Source of the DNA: Prinia subflava
Lineage: Eukaryota; Chordata; Aves; Passeriformes; Cisticolidae
DNA length: 64,000 bases
NCBI RefSeq assembly: GCF_021018805.1
Contig: NC_086247.1
Location: forward strand, 145,223,378-145,287,377
Reading direction: 5' to 3'
A program made the position numbers and the translations under genes. Shown here in pieces: positions 46,960 to 58,939 of this stretch (positions are counted from its first letter, which is position 1; each line of letters starts with the position of its first letter). The notes beneath the pieces were generated by a model. It saw only the letters and a list, made by a program, of their open reading frames with translations, was not told where the DNA came from and made no database searches.

Positions 46960-49900
46960 ACAATGGGAAAAAAATACTGGGTAACAAAAAGGCCATTTCT
47001 GGATCCAGGAGCCTCTGACTGCCAAAGCACCACAGCTGGGAAAACACTTTGGTGAGGTATAACACGCTTATCCTGTTGGTGTGCTTTCCCCTAGGCAGCC
47101 ACCATTAGTCACTATCACAGACAGGACAGTGGGCCAGGCAGGTGACAAATCCTTTTCATGGGTACAAAGCGTGACTCACAGCCCAGGGAAGGCTCCAGCA
47201 CAGAGCCTCCTCCCCTGGCATCCCGCAGACATGAGACCCATGGTGTCACAGCCCTACCAGCACGGCAGGTTGTAGCTTGTGTCTGCTGCCAGGAACAAGG
47301 CAGCCACCTGTGGTGAATGTTCCTTCCAGGTACTGTGGGAAGTGTTTTTTTAGTGCTCCAAAAGCTCTCCTCAGTGCTCCTTCCCTTCCTTGGCTCTGAG
47401 TGTGCAGTCTGTTACAGAGGCTGCAAACCGTCTCCTGCTCTGACGTAGCAATGTGCAACAGCACTGCTCATCTAAACATATTGAACCATCAAACAATGCC
47501 ACACATCTGAACCCAGAAAATCAGGCAGGAAAACAGATTTTACAGGTTTAACCCCATTACATTTAAGGGGTGAATGTGCATAAAAGCTTTGGTGTGATCC
47601 ACAATTTTGCCATCTTGGCTTTCATCTCAAAAGCCTGGAAGTAAGTTTTCTTCTTTAAGTGAAAGGAAATTTTCCCAACTGAAATAATGTAAAAATAATA
47701 CCTGCCATGTCAGATTTCATTACATTTCAACCACCAGCAGCCCAAAGAGCAAGCAAATTGCTCAGCATTGAGCAAAGGATGAGCACTTCCCAAACAAGGT
47801 ATGGAAAAAATGACATCTGCTATTTCGGTAGAAAGGTGCCTGTGTGTGCCAACAGAAACAGACACTGAAGAGATGCAGTTAGACAGCCAGCCAATGCAGT
47901 GAGGTCCCATTCCCTCCTTGAAGACATCCTAGAAAATCCGTGATCACTTCCAGGCAGATATTGAGGCGTTTCCCTGAAATCAAAGCATTCAGACTCATTA
48001 TCAGCTCAAGGGTTTTAATCTTCCTCTCACACTCACGTCTTACTTTTTGGGCTGGTTTTGCAGTGACAACATGAGGCTTTCAGGAAGAGGCAGGATCCTG
48101 CCTATCTCAAGCCTGGGACACTTGAAACTGTAGTTCAAGATATGCCAAATGACATGGCCAGTCTCCTCTTGTCGTGACGAGAGCAGCACGGTAACCTACC
48201 CCGTGCTTGGAAATGTCATCTCACGTCAGCTCAGCCACTTTGTAAGTGCTTCTCGAGCTGTCAGAAGTTAACAGCTGGTGGCTAAGAGGGCACCAACAAG
48301 GCACATAACAAATCTGACACTTCCTAACATGCCACCTAATCCTTTTTGGCTACAAGAGCTTGTGAAGGGACAAAGGGTGCTGACACAGGGCAGGGGAATC
48401 GATCACAGTTCCAAATATGAACATTTACTGAGATCTGTATGTGGCTGTAAGTGCCCTCTTTTAATTCTCCTCAACAGGGAGGAAAATTGCCTTGCCAGGA
48501 GTTTTTAGTGCAACAGGTAGCAATGAGAAAAGTTTTGCAAAGAGTGACAAAAAGTCTCTTAAGACCAGTTTCACACTTAGAAATAATAGTTAACTTAAAC
48601 TGTAGTTAATCATGGGTAAATATGCCACCCCCACCCTCCCATCAGTGTGTGGGTTGCAGGGCAGCAAGGTGCTCCTCTGGCAAGGAAATATGAGAGAGCC
48701 CTAAAATGTGAGCTCAGCTTGGACATAAAACAGCAGAACTGCACAAGATAACCAAGATCTGAAATGCAGGAAGGACTAACCTGTGCATCCAGGGAATCCT
48801 GTGCAACTAGCACACAAAACAAAAGGGAAAAAATGGAGATCAATAGAATTCTTTGCAGGTAGAATAAAACAGTGACATTTGATATAGTAACAAGCTCATC
48901 CCACCACTTGATAGGCACCAGTTTGGTGGCACATGGTGGGGGAACATTCCTGAAGAACAAGTGGGTTCAAGTCACACGTTTCAGATGTGGCTGGGCAGCT
49001 TGGTGCTTACCTGACTACTGCACATCTTCTATGTGCACCATCTTTTCAGTGTGTTATTTCAAGAAATACAGACAAAGGCTCATGGGATAGCTGGAAATTT
49101 GGGAAGTCTCTGTAAAGATGGCCCAGCTGACAGAAGGAAACAGAGCTTTGTGTTCCCTCTGGGGCAGGATGTACAGGTCTGCAAGCTGCTCATGAAGGTG
49201 GCACCAGCATGGAGCAGAGACTGGGCAAAAACTTGAAAAATACTTTTTCATCACTCTGACACCTACACACTCTGAGATCATTTATTTCAGATCAAAGTCT
49301 TGCCAAGTCTTGGTTCAAAGAGTAGACAGTGCACGTCTCTGAAAGGTGTGGAAAAACAACTGAATTTTAACTGTTTTCATAGTGGCAGCTTCCAAGTGAG
49401 GGGCAGGAACATTTAGCTGTCAGCATTGTGTTTGCTTGCTATTGTGTCCCCTCTATCTCCAAGTAGGTTTTTTTCAGTGTATCATTTTAAGGGATACTTT
49501 TCAATGTATCCTTCCTATTATTCAACAGTTATCTACCCTAGTAAATTTATTTTCTCATGGGATACATTTTGGGTCTTGGAGCCCAGGTAGCTGCTCCATA
49601 AAGAATCGTTTTGCAATACATTTTACACATCACATTAGGCCCCATATTTAAACTAGCTCTGTTTCTGCTCTCAGCTCTTCCACAGGAGCATTGTGGGATG
49701 GGCAGGAATCATTTCCCAACTTTCACAACACATTTATTCACAGCCACTCTTGGGCCAGCATCATCTGTTATCAGTTGCGGTGTCTCACACCCACCTGCAT
49801 TTTTCCCTACCCCGACACATACTTAAGCACCCACATCACCAGGCAGCCTTCACCTGTGGCAGATGGGTGCACTGGGACACAGAACCACGGGCCTGCTCCT

Positions 49901-50860
49901 ACAGACCCAGCACCACCAGCTCCAGGCTCTGGAAGCAGCACGGCCACGTGAACACAGCGCTACAGCCACGCTACACTTGAGCAGTTCCCCTTCAGCTACA
50001 ATCCAGAAATAATTAGGGTTAGAAAGAAGGAATTAGGCTCAATGGCCATGGGCCCACATCTCTTAATTTCTGGGCAAGCTCGGACAGATTCTAGGCAGTA
50101 ATGGAAGGGATGATGCCCGTGGTTCCTCCTCTGGGGACTCTGTTTCCCAGGAGCTTCTCCCAGTGGCAGGCGCCGGGTGTAGGAGGCCCCTTCCAGTGGG
50201 ATGAGGTTGCCTTTGTTGAGACAGGCTTCTCCTCACTAATTTGGAGCCTGCCTGCAGGTCTCCTAATTAATGCTCTACCCGCCTCCATCAAGCCTAACAC
50301 AGGGATTGAGTCAAGGAGATGTTTGTGTACCAAATCCCTGTCTGCTCTAACTCTTCAAGGCACATTCCTGGTCTGGAGCCACTCTGTCCCATTACGTACA
50401 GGGACAGCCCTGGGGAGACCAGCCCTGTGCTGGTGTCACCTCTCCCTTCCTCCACCTCTGCTGCTTCTCCAAAGCAAGCACCATGTCCCCAACAAATAAT
50501 GAGCAGTAACAGCTTTAAACTAACACATGTATGGGAGGCATTTCTCCTAGAGCATGGAAAGCAGCCTAACCAGGATGCAGTTCACTGTTGTGCATTGTCC
50601 AGGATGAATATTCCTTGCATGGCAAATGTGCAAGCTCTGCTTGAAGTATGCTGTCCTCACAGTGATGTTTCCAGCCAGAAAGAACCCTCATTTTCCAGTA
50701 TCAGCCATTTGACACAGGGACTGTATTGACTTGCTCATGGATTTAACAAAAGGAATTACCTGGAATGCTTGTGGGCATTGTGTGAATGAGGACTCACAGC
50801 CTGAACTTTAATGGAGATCAACCAGACAACTGATGCCAGTCTACAGCACAGTGCAAGAGG
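46960..50860. other. Unique non-coding DNA
   Basis: No supported exon. A perfect minus-strand donor (GTCAG then GTAAGC near 49010) lacks a good acceptor or open frame before it. Slightly GC-rich around 49.7-50.5 kb with a 132-codon plus frame lacking splice sites. Intergenic or downstream flank of the minus-strand gene. Confidence 0.4.
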
Positions 50861-50861
50861 A

Positions 50862-52429
50862 CAAAGTATAAAGGAAGATTTTCTTTATTTTTAAATATTA
50901 GTAACACTGCACAAAAAAAAAAAAAAAAAAAAGTGGTACTTAAGTGACAGAATACCAGTACTCAGTCCTTATTTGATCTTAACCATAATTTACAGACCCT
51001 AAGAGAGTTCACAAATGGTTATTGTGTGTTATATGATGCCTGCAGAGGGTTACATTGGGTAATTGAAGCTAAACCATTCCCATACCAGAGACACCAGAAT
51101 TTGTTACATCAAACCATGCTAGAATGCAGAGCTGGCTTTTCTGTTTAGCTCCTCTCTTACACCTTATGTGCATTCCTACATCTTCGAAACATTAGGGTGA
51201 GTGAGTTTCTCCAGGAACTGTGGACTTTCAATATTGCCAGGTTTAAGGCTGTTACATCAACAACATATTGGCAAGAGGAAGACAAAAGAAACAAAACAAA
51301 ACCATAAGCTGCTAACTCCTACCTGGAGGTTAAAAAAAGGAGACAACACACGGACAAGAAACATGCAGGTAAATGCTTAAGGCAACAGAGGGGCTCTGTA
51401 CACACTAAAAGGTTAAGAGAAGCAATGTGTCATGCACATGAGACGAGTATGGGAAGCAAGGAAGTCATCTTGCCAGAAATACGTGTTTCTTTTAGATCTA
51501 AGACATTTTTTCAAGCTAAAAAAAAATTAGTCCTGCAATAAAACCGATGCAAAATGCTTTTATACATATAGGTATAAGTTCTTTGCAGACACAAGTTGAT
51601 AAAATCTAAAATGGATGCTGAAAAAATGTTTGTTATCCAAAACCTACTCAGAAGAAACAAAGAGCAGTTTTAAAGTAGCACTTGCATCATTTGTCTCTAG
51701 GTTCTGAAAATAAACTTTTAAAATAAGGAATGATTTCACTAAATGATTCATCGGGAGTCAACTAAGCCTAAAGAAAGCAGTAGGAGTCCTTACAGGAGAC
51801 CATCATTACACTACTTTTCTTAAAATCAGAGGATATAACTTCAAGATACAATTTAATATGAGGGAACATTTTAATAGCAGGGGTAGAACTGCCCAGCCTG
51901 GGGAAAAAAAAAACAAAAAACCAACAAACCCAAAAAAACCCAACCATAAAAGTCACTTATTAACCTTGCATAAATTACCCTATAAGAGCTCATGTCTCAG
52001 TCCCACTCTCCATGACATGAGTGAACAGAATTCTTCTTTCAAGGGGCCTGATGTTGATGCCAGTGAGCAAACAAGCAGGCATTTACCTTTTATCTCCTAC
52101 ACGACAAATAACAAACACTAGACTAGAGTCGTCTTAGTCCCAGGGAAGGAAGAGGTAAGAAATTCTGTGACGCTTTCCAATCTTCAAACATAACACACTT
52201 CTAACCACGACCAGCCTCATCTGAATTCCCTAACCTGAACGGGCAAGAAAGCCACTCCGTGAAACTAAAAGGAATAACATAGTGCAATTTTAGTACAGTT
52301 TTAAACATGAGTCACTTCCTTGGTAGCAGTGTGAACAATCAAAAAATATACACAAAAGAGGTGTGCTCGAAGGTAACATGAAGTTGTTGTCATTATTATA
52401 AAGGTATTGGCATAGCAGAGAAGTCCATT
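50862..52429 (-). other. Probable 3' UTR of the minus-strand gene
   Basis: Follows the stop codon at 52430-52432 and runs about 1.57 kb to a canonical AATAAA (minus strand, 50884-50889), with a T/G-containing stretch after it. The sequence is AT-rich, free of interspersed repeats, and includes several A/T homopolymers, among them a 20-base A tract on the plus strand (about 50913-50932), read as U in the mRNA. This texture is typical of a vertebrate 3' UTR. Extent is inferred from the first good signal. Confidence 0.4.
50884..50889 (-). terminator. Polyadenylation signal of the minus-strand gene
   Basis: TTTATT on the plus strand, so AATAAA on the minus strand, about 1.54 kb after the stop codon of the terminal exon. 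The downstream minus-strand sequence contains TTTGTCCTC and TGTGCTGT, acceptable as a GU-rich downstream element. Confidence 0.4.
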
Positions 52430-52512
52430 TTAGTAACTCGCTTTGGTTGACTTCTTCTTCTTCAGTTCCTCTCTCTGCTTCTGCTTCCTCCTCTTGCTGC
52501 CTTCTTTGTATC
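52430..52512 (-). CDS. Terminal exon of minus-strand gene, lysine-rich C-terminus
   Basis: On the minus strand a fair acceptor (TACAAGCCATGTTTCCTCAG) opens into this segment. Entered in phase 1, as left by the exon at 60358/60376-60582, it completes a glycine codon and encodes 26 more residues, YKEGSKRRKQKQREEL then KKKKSTKASY, followed by TAA. The basic tract has two close clusters and could act as a nuclear localisation signal. Entered in phase 0 instead, as left by 58270-58319 or 58898-58935, it encodes DTKKAARGGSRSRERN and stops at TGA (52462-52464). Both endings are plausible, so the final protein depends on which small exons are included upstream. A long repeat-free 3' UTR and an AATAAA follow. 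Family not recognised. Confidence 0.5.
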
Positions 52513-52515
52513 CTG

Positions 52516-53698
52516 AGGAAACATGGCTTGTAAAACACTTTTCACAGCATTCATGGACTTTTCTTTCTAGCAAAAGCACATGTTCTCTGAATGGTTTAAA
52601 GAATATTAAAGAAAAGGTCTGGCTTCCTAATGGGTTGTATGGTTTTTTTTTTTAAATTGCCATTTCTGCTATATCCCCCATTCTACTACATCCCTTACAT
52701 AGGAGAGAAAGAAAATACTACCAATCTTTGAAGTTTGAAAAGATCTGGAGAACTTTCAAAATACTTCAAAGCCATTCAGGAAAAGCTTCAAAATTATAGC
52801 ACATGCAAAACCAGAATAATTTTCAAAAAGGAAGCAATAAATAAGACTTATGCAGCAGGAGCATTTAAGTACTGGCATTTCCTGCTCACGGTAGTCAGAG
52901 TTACCACGATATTTGCATTTCCATTTTAAGACTAGGGAATGCCAAGAATCCTGAGTAAATAAGAAGGTGCTCAGTGTTTACCAATATATATTTTATATGC
53001 TGGTCATCAGCCTGCTCATGCTTAACTATGCACCACAGGTTATATTCGACTGCAGCCCCAATGGTGCATGAAAGCATTGAGTTCAAGCAACAATTATTTG
53101 CTATAGGTTCAGTAGGCACAAGCTTCCAGCCATGTGATCACCATTCCAATGCTTTATTACCCCCACAGAGATGTGTGAGAAACAGTTCTAGCTCGGCATC
53201 ACACCTTTTCCTCCAAACCTGCAGTAAAATCCAACTTGCTGGCAGACTTTGCATGGGCAGTGAACTGTGTGAGCCACCACATCTACCCAGGTGCCCTCAT
53301 AAAAAAAAACTGAGAGCCAGGAAACATTTCCCTCAGACAGTCATTCTGGGATGTTCTGAGACAGCTGGAGGGATCTTTCAGCTCAGTGGTGCTCTGTCAC
53401 TGGAAATCAGCTCAGTCCAGGGACTGAGACCAGCACAGAGCAGCCCCTGCAATCCAGCTGAGAGGCAGGGCTGGGAGTCAGAGGAGTGGCCCTGCAAAGG
53501 CACAGCTCTGCTGTATGGAAATCTCTTTTTTCCTCTGCTCTGTCAGCAGGCAGGCAGAGATGGCCTCAGGGAAGCAGTTTCACCAGTGCACCTGGTTCTC
53601 CATCAATTTATCAATAGCAAAATTAAGATGGGAAGAGGAGGTGGTGGGAGGCCAGGGAGTACAAAGCCACACTGTGGCTGCAGTTTGCTCCTCACCAG
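52516..53698. other. Intron of the minus-strand gene, with a long plus-strand open frame
   Basis: A plus-strand frame is open for 249 codons from 52974 to 53720, the longest in the window. It starts with GTG, not ATG. It has no recognisable domain, is rich in serine and cysteine, and looks like chance, but its length is notable. It overlaps the start of the antisense candidate exon at 53699. Confidence 0.35.
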
Positions 53699-53784
53699 AG
53701 CTGCTCCCAAGCACAGTTAGAGATGTGCCCATGGCAGAGCTGAAGTTCCACAGTTTAAGTTTAAGACTTGGAGAGAACCATGAG
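53699..53784 (+). CDS. Candidate exon, plus strand, antisense inside an intron
   Basis: A superb acceptor (GCAGTTTGCTCCTCACCAG) and a strong donor (CATGAG then GTAAGG) enclose 86 bases. Only one frame is open (phase 1 in, phase 0 out), giving 28 codons that include LLPSTVRDVPMAELKFHS and end RLGENHE. Both splice sites are stronger than those of most candidates here. It lies antisense within the presumed 52.5-58.3 kb intron of the minus-strand gene. No partner exon of matching phase was found, so it may be an exon of an antisense transcript or a well-formed decoy. Confidence 0.3.
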
Positions 53785-53789
53785 GTAAG

Positions 53790-56700
53790 GCCTTCAGCTA
53801 AAACCATTTGAGACATTATCAAAAGCTTAGAGGAAATACACTCACTCGTAGCAACAGGAAACTGTTCTAGGTTATCACTCTAGCTCCTGTGCTGTACCCA
53901 CAGCATGACTTCATCTTCTGCAATCATCTGAGTCAAGAGGCAGGATATTTGTTTAGAAATTCTGCCATGAGTGATTAGCCTGCACAAAGTTAGAGTGGAA
54001 ACCAGTTCTCTTGTTTAAGGAAGAAAGAAACTGACAGTGCCTAGCAGAAATGCAGATGATGCTGGGTTTTCCCTGCACTCTGTCATCCCCTGAGCTAAAC
54101 TCCTGTCCCTGGAGTCACTGTGTGAACATCTCCTCACTAGGAACTCCATCCAGGAAGTTTCCTTCCACATCAGCCCCTTGGTCACTCAAAAATAGGATCC
54201 CTTTGCACTCAATTCACTGAGTAAGGCACCCATCCCAGAAGGGCTCAAGCATCTCCCTGCTTTCCCACAGAGGTCAATGGAGGCAGAAGAGACACGCTGA
54301 CTCCTGAGAATCAGTCATCAGGGGGGTGTTATTCAAAGGATTCTTCCCTTTACTGAAGGGAAAAACAGCATCATATCAGCTGATCAGAACCAGCTCATGT
54401 AATAACTATGAAACAATAACACAGATATTTGGGAAAGGATCATTAAACCCTAGCAGCTATTAGCTTCATGGGTTTTTTAATTTTTCATTCTCAAAATAGG
54501 GTCAGTATTTCTAAAAGGTTTCCACATATAGACATAATAGCATTTGATGCTGCTATTTTATATCATAATACTTTTTTTTTTCAGTAGTCCATTTTCTTCA
54601 AATGCTTGAGATTTTGAAAGCAATTCTAGCAACTGTTCCTGAAAAATGCTGTGAGGCAATGCAAATTATGACTTGAAGTGAATGCCACATGATTTATTTT
54701 CTTATAAATGAAACAATGCAAGTGTTAAAATATTGTGGTATGAAGATATTTAGGTATTTGACAACATGGTCTCCTACCAGCCTCTAGAATGATAAGGCTG
54801 AAAAGTGGAAATCTTTCAAGCGTTATCACTGACACACAGAAAGAGATTGCCCAAAGTGGGAGATAACACACAAACACAGAGTATTCCTCAAGAGAAAACT
54901 GCCAGGTCTTTTCTGTTTTAAGCCTGCTGTGATAAATAATTTCACTGCCTGCCATTTCCTTTTCTACCCCACCTAAGAAGAAAGGATGGGTCAAACTTTG
55001 CCAGTCTGTTGCTCCAGCGATGCTACGCTGGTCGATAACAGCCAAAAATCCTGATCCAAACAGGTGAAGCAGCTCCTAACATAAATCAGACTTGCACACT
55101 GAAGATGTAACCCTTCGGTGCATATTTCACTCAAATACTTCAACCAGCACTAATTAAAAGCATATTTAGCTGCCTTGGTTACAAGACTAGCCCCAAAGCC
55201 ATGAGACAACAAAATCTGAATTAGAAAGCAGCAGCCCCATGACTGATCACTCTGCAGTGAGCCCGTGTCCTGGCGAGTAGCCAGCATCTCAAAGTGTCCA
55301 TAGAAACTTCCCATAGGAAGTGCCAGGCTGAACTGGCTTCAGCCAAACAGTGCTGGCCTTGGAGAAGGCTGTTCACATTTCCTTAGCAGCAATCTTTAGC
55401 CACCCAAGCTCTAGAAATGCCTCACGGGCCACAGGGGGAACAGGCTGCCAGGAGCTTCCCCAAGCTGTGACGTTTGGAAAACAGATTCACTCAAATGCAG
55501 ATAGAAATCTCACTAAGTTGGTGTTTCTTGCTTTTGTCAGCTGCCAGGAGCAGAGATGGGTGAAGCAAGAATCCACACCATTTGGAATTACACCTGCTTT
55601 ACTGCTTGGGTAATTCTTGTCTAAAGCAAACAGCATCAGCTAACCCACTCTTCCCATTTCATCCCCTTCTTTTCTACTTCCAGAAGAGCCATAAGGAGCA
55701 CAGAAGCTATTCCAGCTTTCATAAAGCTGCTGAAGGCTGAAAATCACTTCCAGAAACACTTAGGAGCAACCCCTTCAACAGCAAGGACCCAAACAGACTG
55801 GGAAGCTTCTCTGCTGTGTCCCAGATTGACTTTCCTTCTGGCTTTCTGCTTCCCTGCCATCTGCACCTCCCAGAGTCGGGCGTTTGTTCAGTCCCTGACT
55901 GGAAGCTCCTCGCGTTCCTGGGTGGCAGCTGCGAGGGAGGGGCGCCCATCGGCGGCCCAGAGGCACAAGTGTCCCGGGGAGGGCACTCCCACACAATGCA
56001 TTTCTGGTATCTGACTTTTTCCTGCCCTGCCTGACATCTGCCTGCTCCAGGATGCAGAGAGCAGCCACGGGTCTGCTCCCCCTTCCCTCTGCCAGCAGAG
56101 TGGAGCGTAGGAGTCAGCAGAAGGAACAAGGTGTTCAGTCACAGCTGAACCACAGCAGGGAGCAATAAAGGCCATGGAATGATTTTTACAGAAGATCTGC
56201 TAAGGTGAGGACTTCGGAGGAGCCTCCTTTCCACCTTCAGAGTGAAACACTGAGGTTGGAGGTGGGAGAGAATCACACTTTCTGCTCAAGTCTCAGAGAA
56301 AATGTTCTCCAAGATCTACCAACTTTTGCTAAGATTGTAGCCCTCCCTCAAAGCATGGAACCAGCCATGACCCCAACACCCACAGAGTTTTAAAAGGACA
56401 GTGAGGCACTTTCAGGCTGAGTTCTGTAGTGCTCTTTCTAATTTTCTGCTCTGAGAGACGTCTCTCTAATCAAAACAATAAACTATTTCAAAGGCAGCTG
56501 GCTTACTCCTGATCTGCAGGCACCCTCTGTTATTTTAGTGACCACACTCACATATGTCATTGTAAAAATTCACCCCAGATCACAGCTTCAGTATAATTTC
56601 ATGCGTGACTCAATTTGCAATTACAGCTTTACACTTTCACATCCCCTCCCCTCAGCCTGGGCCACTGCCCAGCACACAGCACAACCTGACCTACTAATTC

Positions 56701-58265
56701 CCTCTCCTCATCCACAGCTCCTGCCTGTGCCATGGAGCATCAGGGAGAGGGAGCCTTTAGTCCCTTAGAGACAAAACATCCCACCCTGTCCAGGTATGCT
56801 GCTCCACTATTCAATTATCCACACTGTTAAATCCAGGGGTGAGTTCTCCAGTTTCACTGGCCAACCTGGTGATGTAATCCCAACTCTGATGTTTTAGGGG
56901 ACTGAAAACCTTTAGCAACCTGCAGGGACCTTACTTCATGCTTGCTCACCATGCCATTTTCTTTAACAATTCTGCCTACAATTGCCACGAGGACACACCA
57001 AGCCAGATACCACCTGTTTGCCTCCTGTTAATTGGGGTAACACCAGCACTGACTGGATTTCCAAGGTTTTACTCCCAAATGGCAAGCAGAAGCTTGCAAG
57101 GTTGTGCAGCCACGGGAGCCCCTCAGCTCACAGTCCAGCTATCTTTGATGGGAACGGGATGATTTTGTACCAGCAGCCAAAACACCATGCGTGAAGGCAG
57201 CTCTGGGCTAAGCCTGGGGCAGCCAGCCAAATCCAAATCTCCAAATCCACCAGCCAGCCTTCCCAGCCCCTGCCCACACAGGTACAGCTGTTACCCCATC
57301 CCCCTTGCACAGAGGATGTGAGCAAAGGGAGGGGGAGCTCCCTCTCTGCACTTCCAGCATTCCTCATGTATTAGATTTCCACAAAAAACAGTGGCTTTGC
57401 TTTCCTTTCTCTTTCCATTACATGCCCAAAACAAAGTTTGTGATGGAATTATAAAATAATTAGTTTGGATAACAAAGCACATCACTGTTACTTGTTAGTA
57501 AAGTGGAATTTAGGAAACTGCATATTGGTAAAAAGAACAGAGACTGAATTAAAGATGAAATGAAGTACAAACAGCTCAACTTTCCAGCAGAGGAATCCAT
57601 GCCAGGAAAGGATCAAGATTAGTTAGGCTAGTTCTTTTAGAGTGGTTTCCTCTTCACAGATGCCAGCAGATGAAAATGCAGCAAAAAATAAATTATTAAT
57701 TTTGTAAGCTGTAGGTTAATGCAAGCTATTTCTTTGAAAAGGAAGAGCAAACCTTGCAATATTATCTTCCAAATAATGAAATTTGCATCATATTTTTTCA
57801 CTATTTTAACAACAAAACATTTCAATCATTTTTGCTGGATAAAGGTCAAAACTCTCAAATCCAAAGCAGTTGTCTTTAAGCAGTAGATACCACTACCTCT
57901 GGCATTAACTACCTCTGCCATCCCCAGGTCTCTGCTGGCATTAACACCACTCTGACACAGCTCAGATCCCGCCAGTCAGCTGTGCATCACACTCTCAGGG
58001 AGCACATCACTTGCAGTGTCTGAATTCTTATTTCAAAGATTCCTTGTTTGGAGCTAGAGAACTGTTTGATATATGCAGCGACTTCAGAGCACAGGAGGTG
58101 AAATTTTATTCTAAAAGGCCATTATGAAACTAGGAACAGTTTCCAGAGTAATTTCCACTAAAACACAAAGTGCCCATAGTAGATGGAGAATTAAATTAAA
58201 CTCTCATTTTTCTGTTAAATACCCACTGTGATGACTGGCAATCCTGACTAAGGAGAGGATTCATC
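53790..58265. other. Intron of the minus-strand gene
   Basis: No called exon. A local CpG-rich patch at 55875-55980 contains a good minus-strand acceptor (CGCCCCTCCCTCGCAG) with two open frames after it; see findings. A 22-base minus-strand segment near 56952-56973 ends at a GTGAGC donor. Otherwise unique sequence with no visible repeats. Confidence 0.4.
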
Positions 58266-58269
58266 TCAC

Positions 58270-58319
58270 CTCTGGATATTGCCAGTCTAAAGGAGTTGGC
58301 CAGCCTTTCCTCTTGGGCA
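58270..58319 (-). CDS. Candidate small exon of minus-strand gene
   Basis: Fifty bases between a good acceptor (GAAGTGGCATCTTTCTAG) and a strong donor (CCAGAG then GTGAGA), on the minus strand. Entered in phase 1 the frame is open and encodes PKRKGWPTPLDWQYPE, leaving in phase 0. The phase-0 entry stops after ten codons. It fits after the 58898-58935 exon if that is read phase 2 to 1, and it fits before the terminal exon read in phase 0. It would also fit directly after the 60358/60376-60582 exon. Tryptophan and proline content is not obviously chance-like. No family recognised. Confidence 0.35.
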
Positions 58320-58897
58320 CTAGAAAGATGCCACTTCCAGAGGGATTCCCACCACATAGTCAAGATGAAACCTATCCCCTTTGCCTTCCTTTAAATTTCC
58401 TATGGACTTACAAATGAAAATTCAAACAGTCCCCTTCTTAGAGCTGGGAAAAGAAAACAACCTCACTGCAGGTGAATCATTAATGACTGAGGGTTTGCTT
58501 GAGGTGCTCCAGCTGGGACAAGATCTAAACCTGCTGCGTGGTCCTGCTGTCAAGACCCCACGCTGGTGGTGGCAAAAAGGTCTGATTCAAGGTGGAATTC
58601 ACCTGGTTTGAGGCCATTGCACTATTAACTATTGACATTAACTATTCCCCAGTGAACTGAGAGGGCTTTGGAGCAGGGCAGGAAGGATGCCATTCTCTCC
58701 CGCCGCCGGCCCGTGTAAGCACGGCAGTGATGGATGAGAAGCCAAGCAAGTAAAGTGGTCTCTGTAATTACAGAGCTGTGCTGGTGAAGCTGCTTGCTGG
58801 GCAAGGCAGTCAGCAGAGGTGAACACCCATGAAGGGGAATGGCAGTACTGGCCAGGGCTCGTGCACAAACTCCCCAGGGAGGGATTAAGACACTCAC

Positions 58898-58935
58898 GTA
58901 GGTTTTTGACTGACTCGACCAGTCCTTCAGCAGCC
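58898..58935 (-). CDS. Candidate 38-base microexon of minus-strand gene
   Basis: On the minus strand a C/T-rich acceptor (TTTTGCCTGCTGTTCCTCTGATGGACAG) and a strong donor (CCTAC then GTGAGT) enclose 38 bases. Two frames are open: phase 2 to 1, giving AAEGLVESVKNL, and phase 1 to 0, giving LLKDWSSQSKTY. The second joins in frame to the exon at 60358/60376-60582, which ends in phase 1. The first joins in frame to 58270-58319. Including or skipping this exon changes the frame of everything after it and hence the C-terminus. Confidence 0.35.
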
Positions 58936-58939
58936 CTGT

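Noticed and set aside
53840..53900. Minus-strand GTGAGT donor near 53842
   Set aside because: The segment before it has stops in all three frames and only a weak acceptor.
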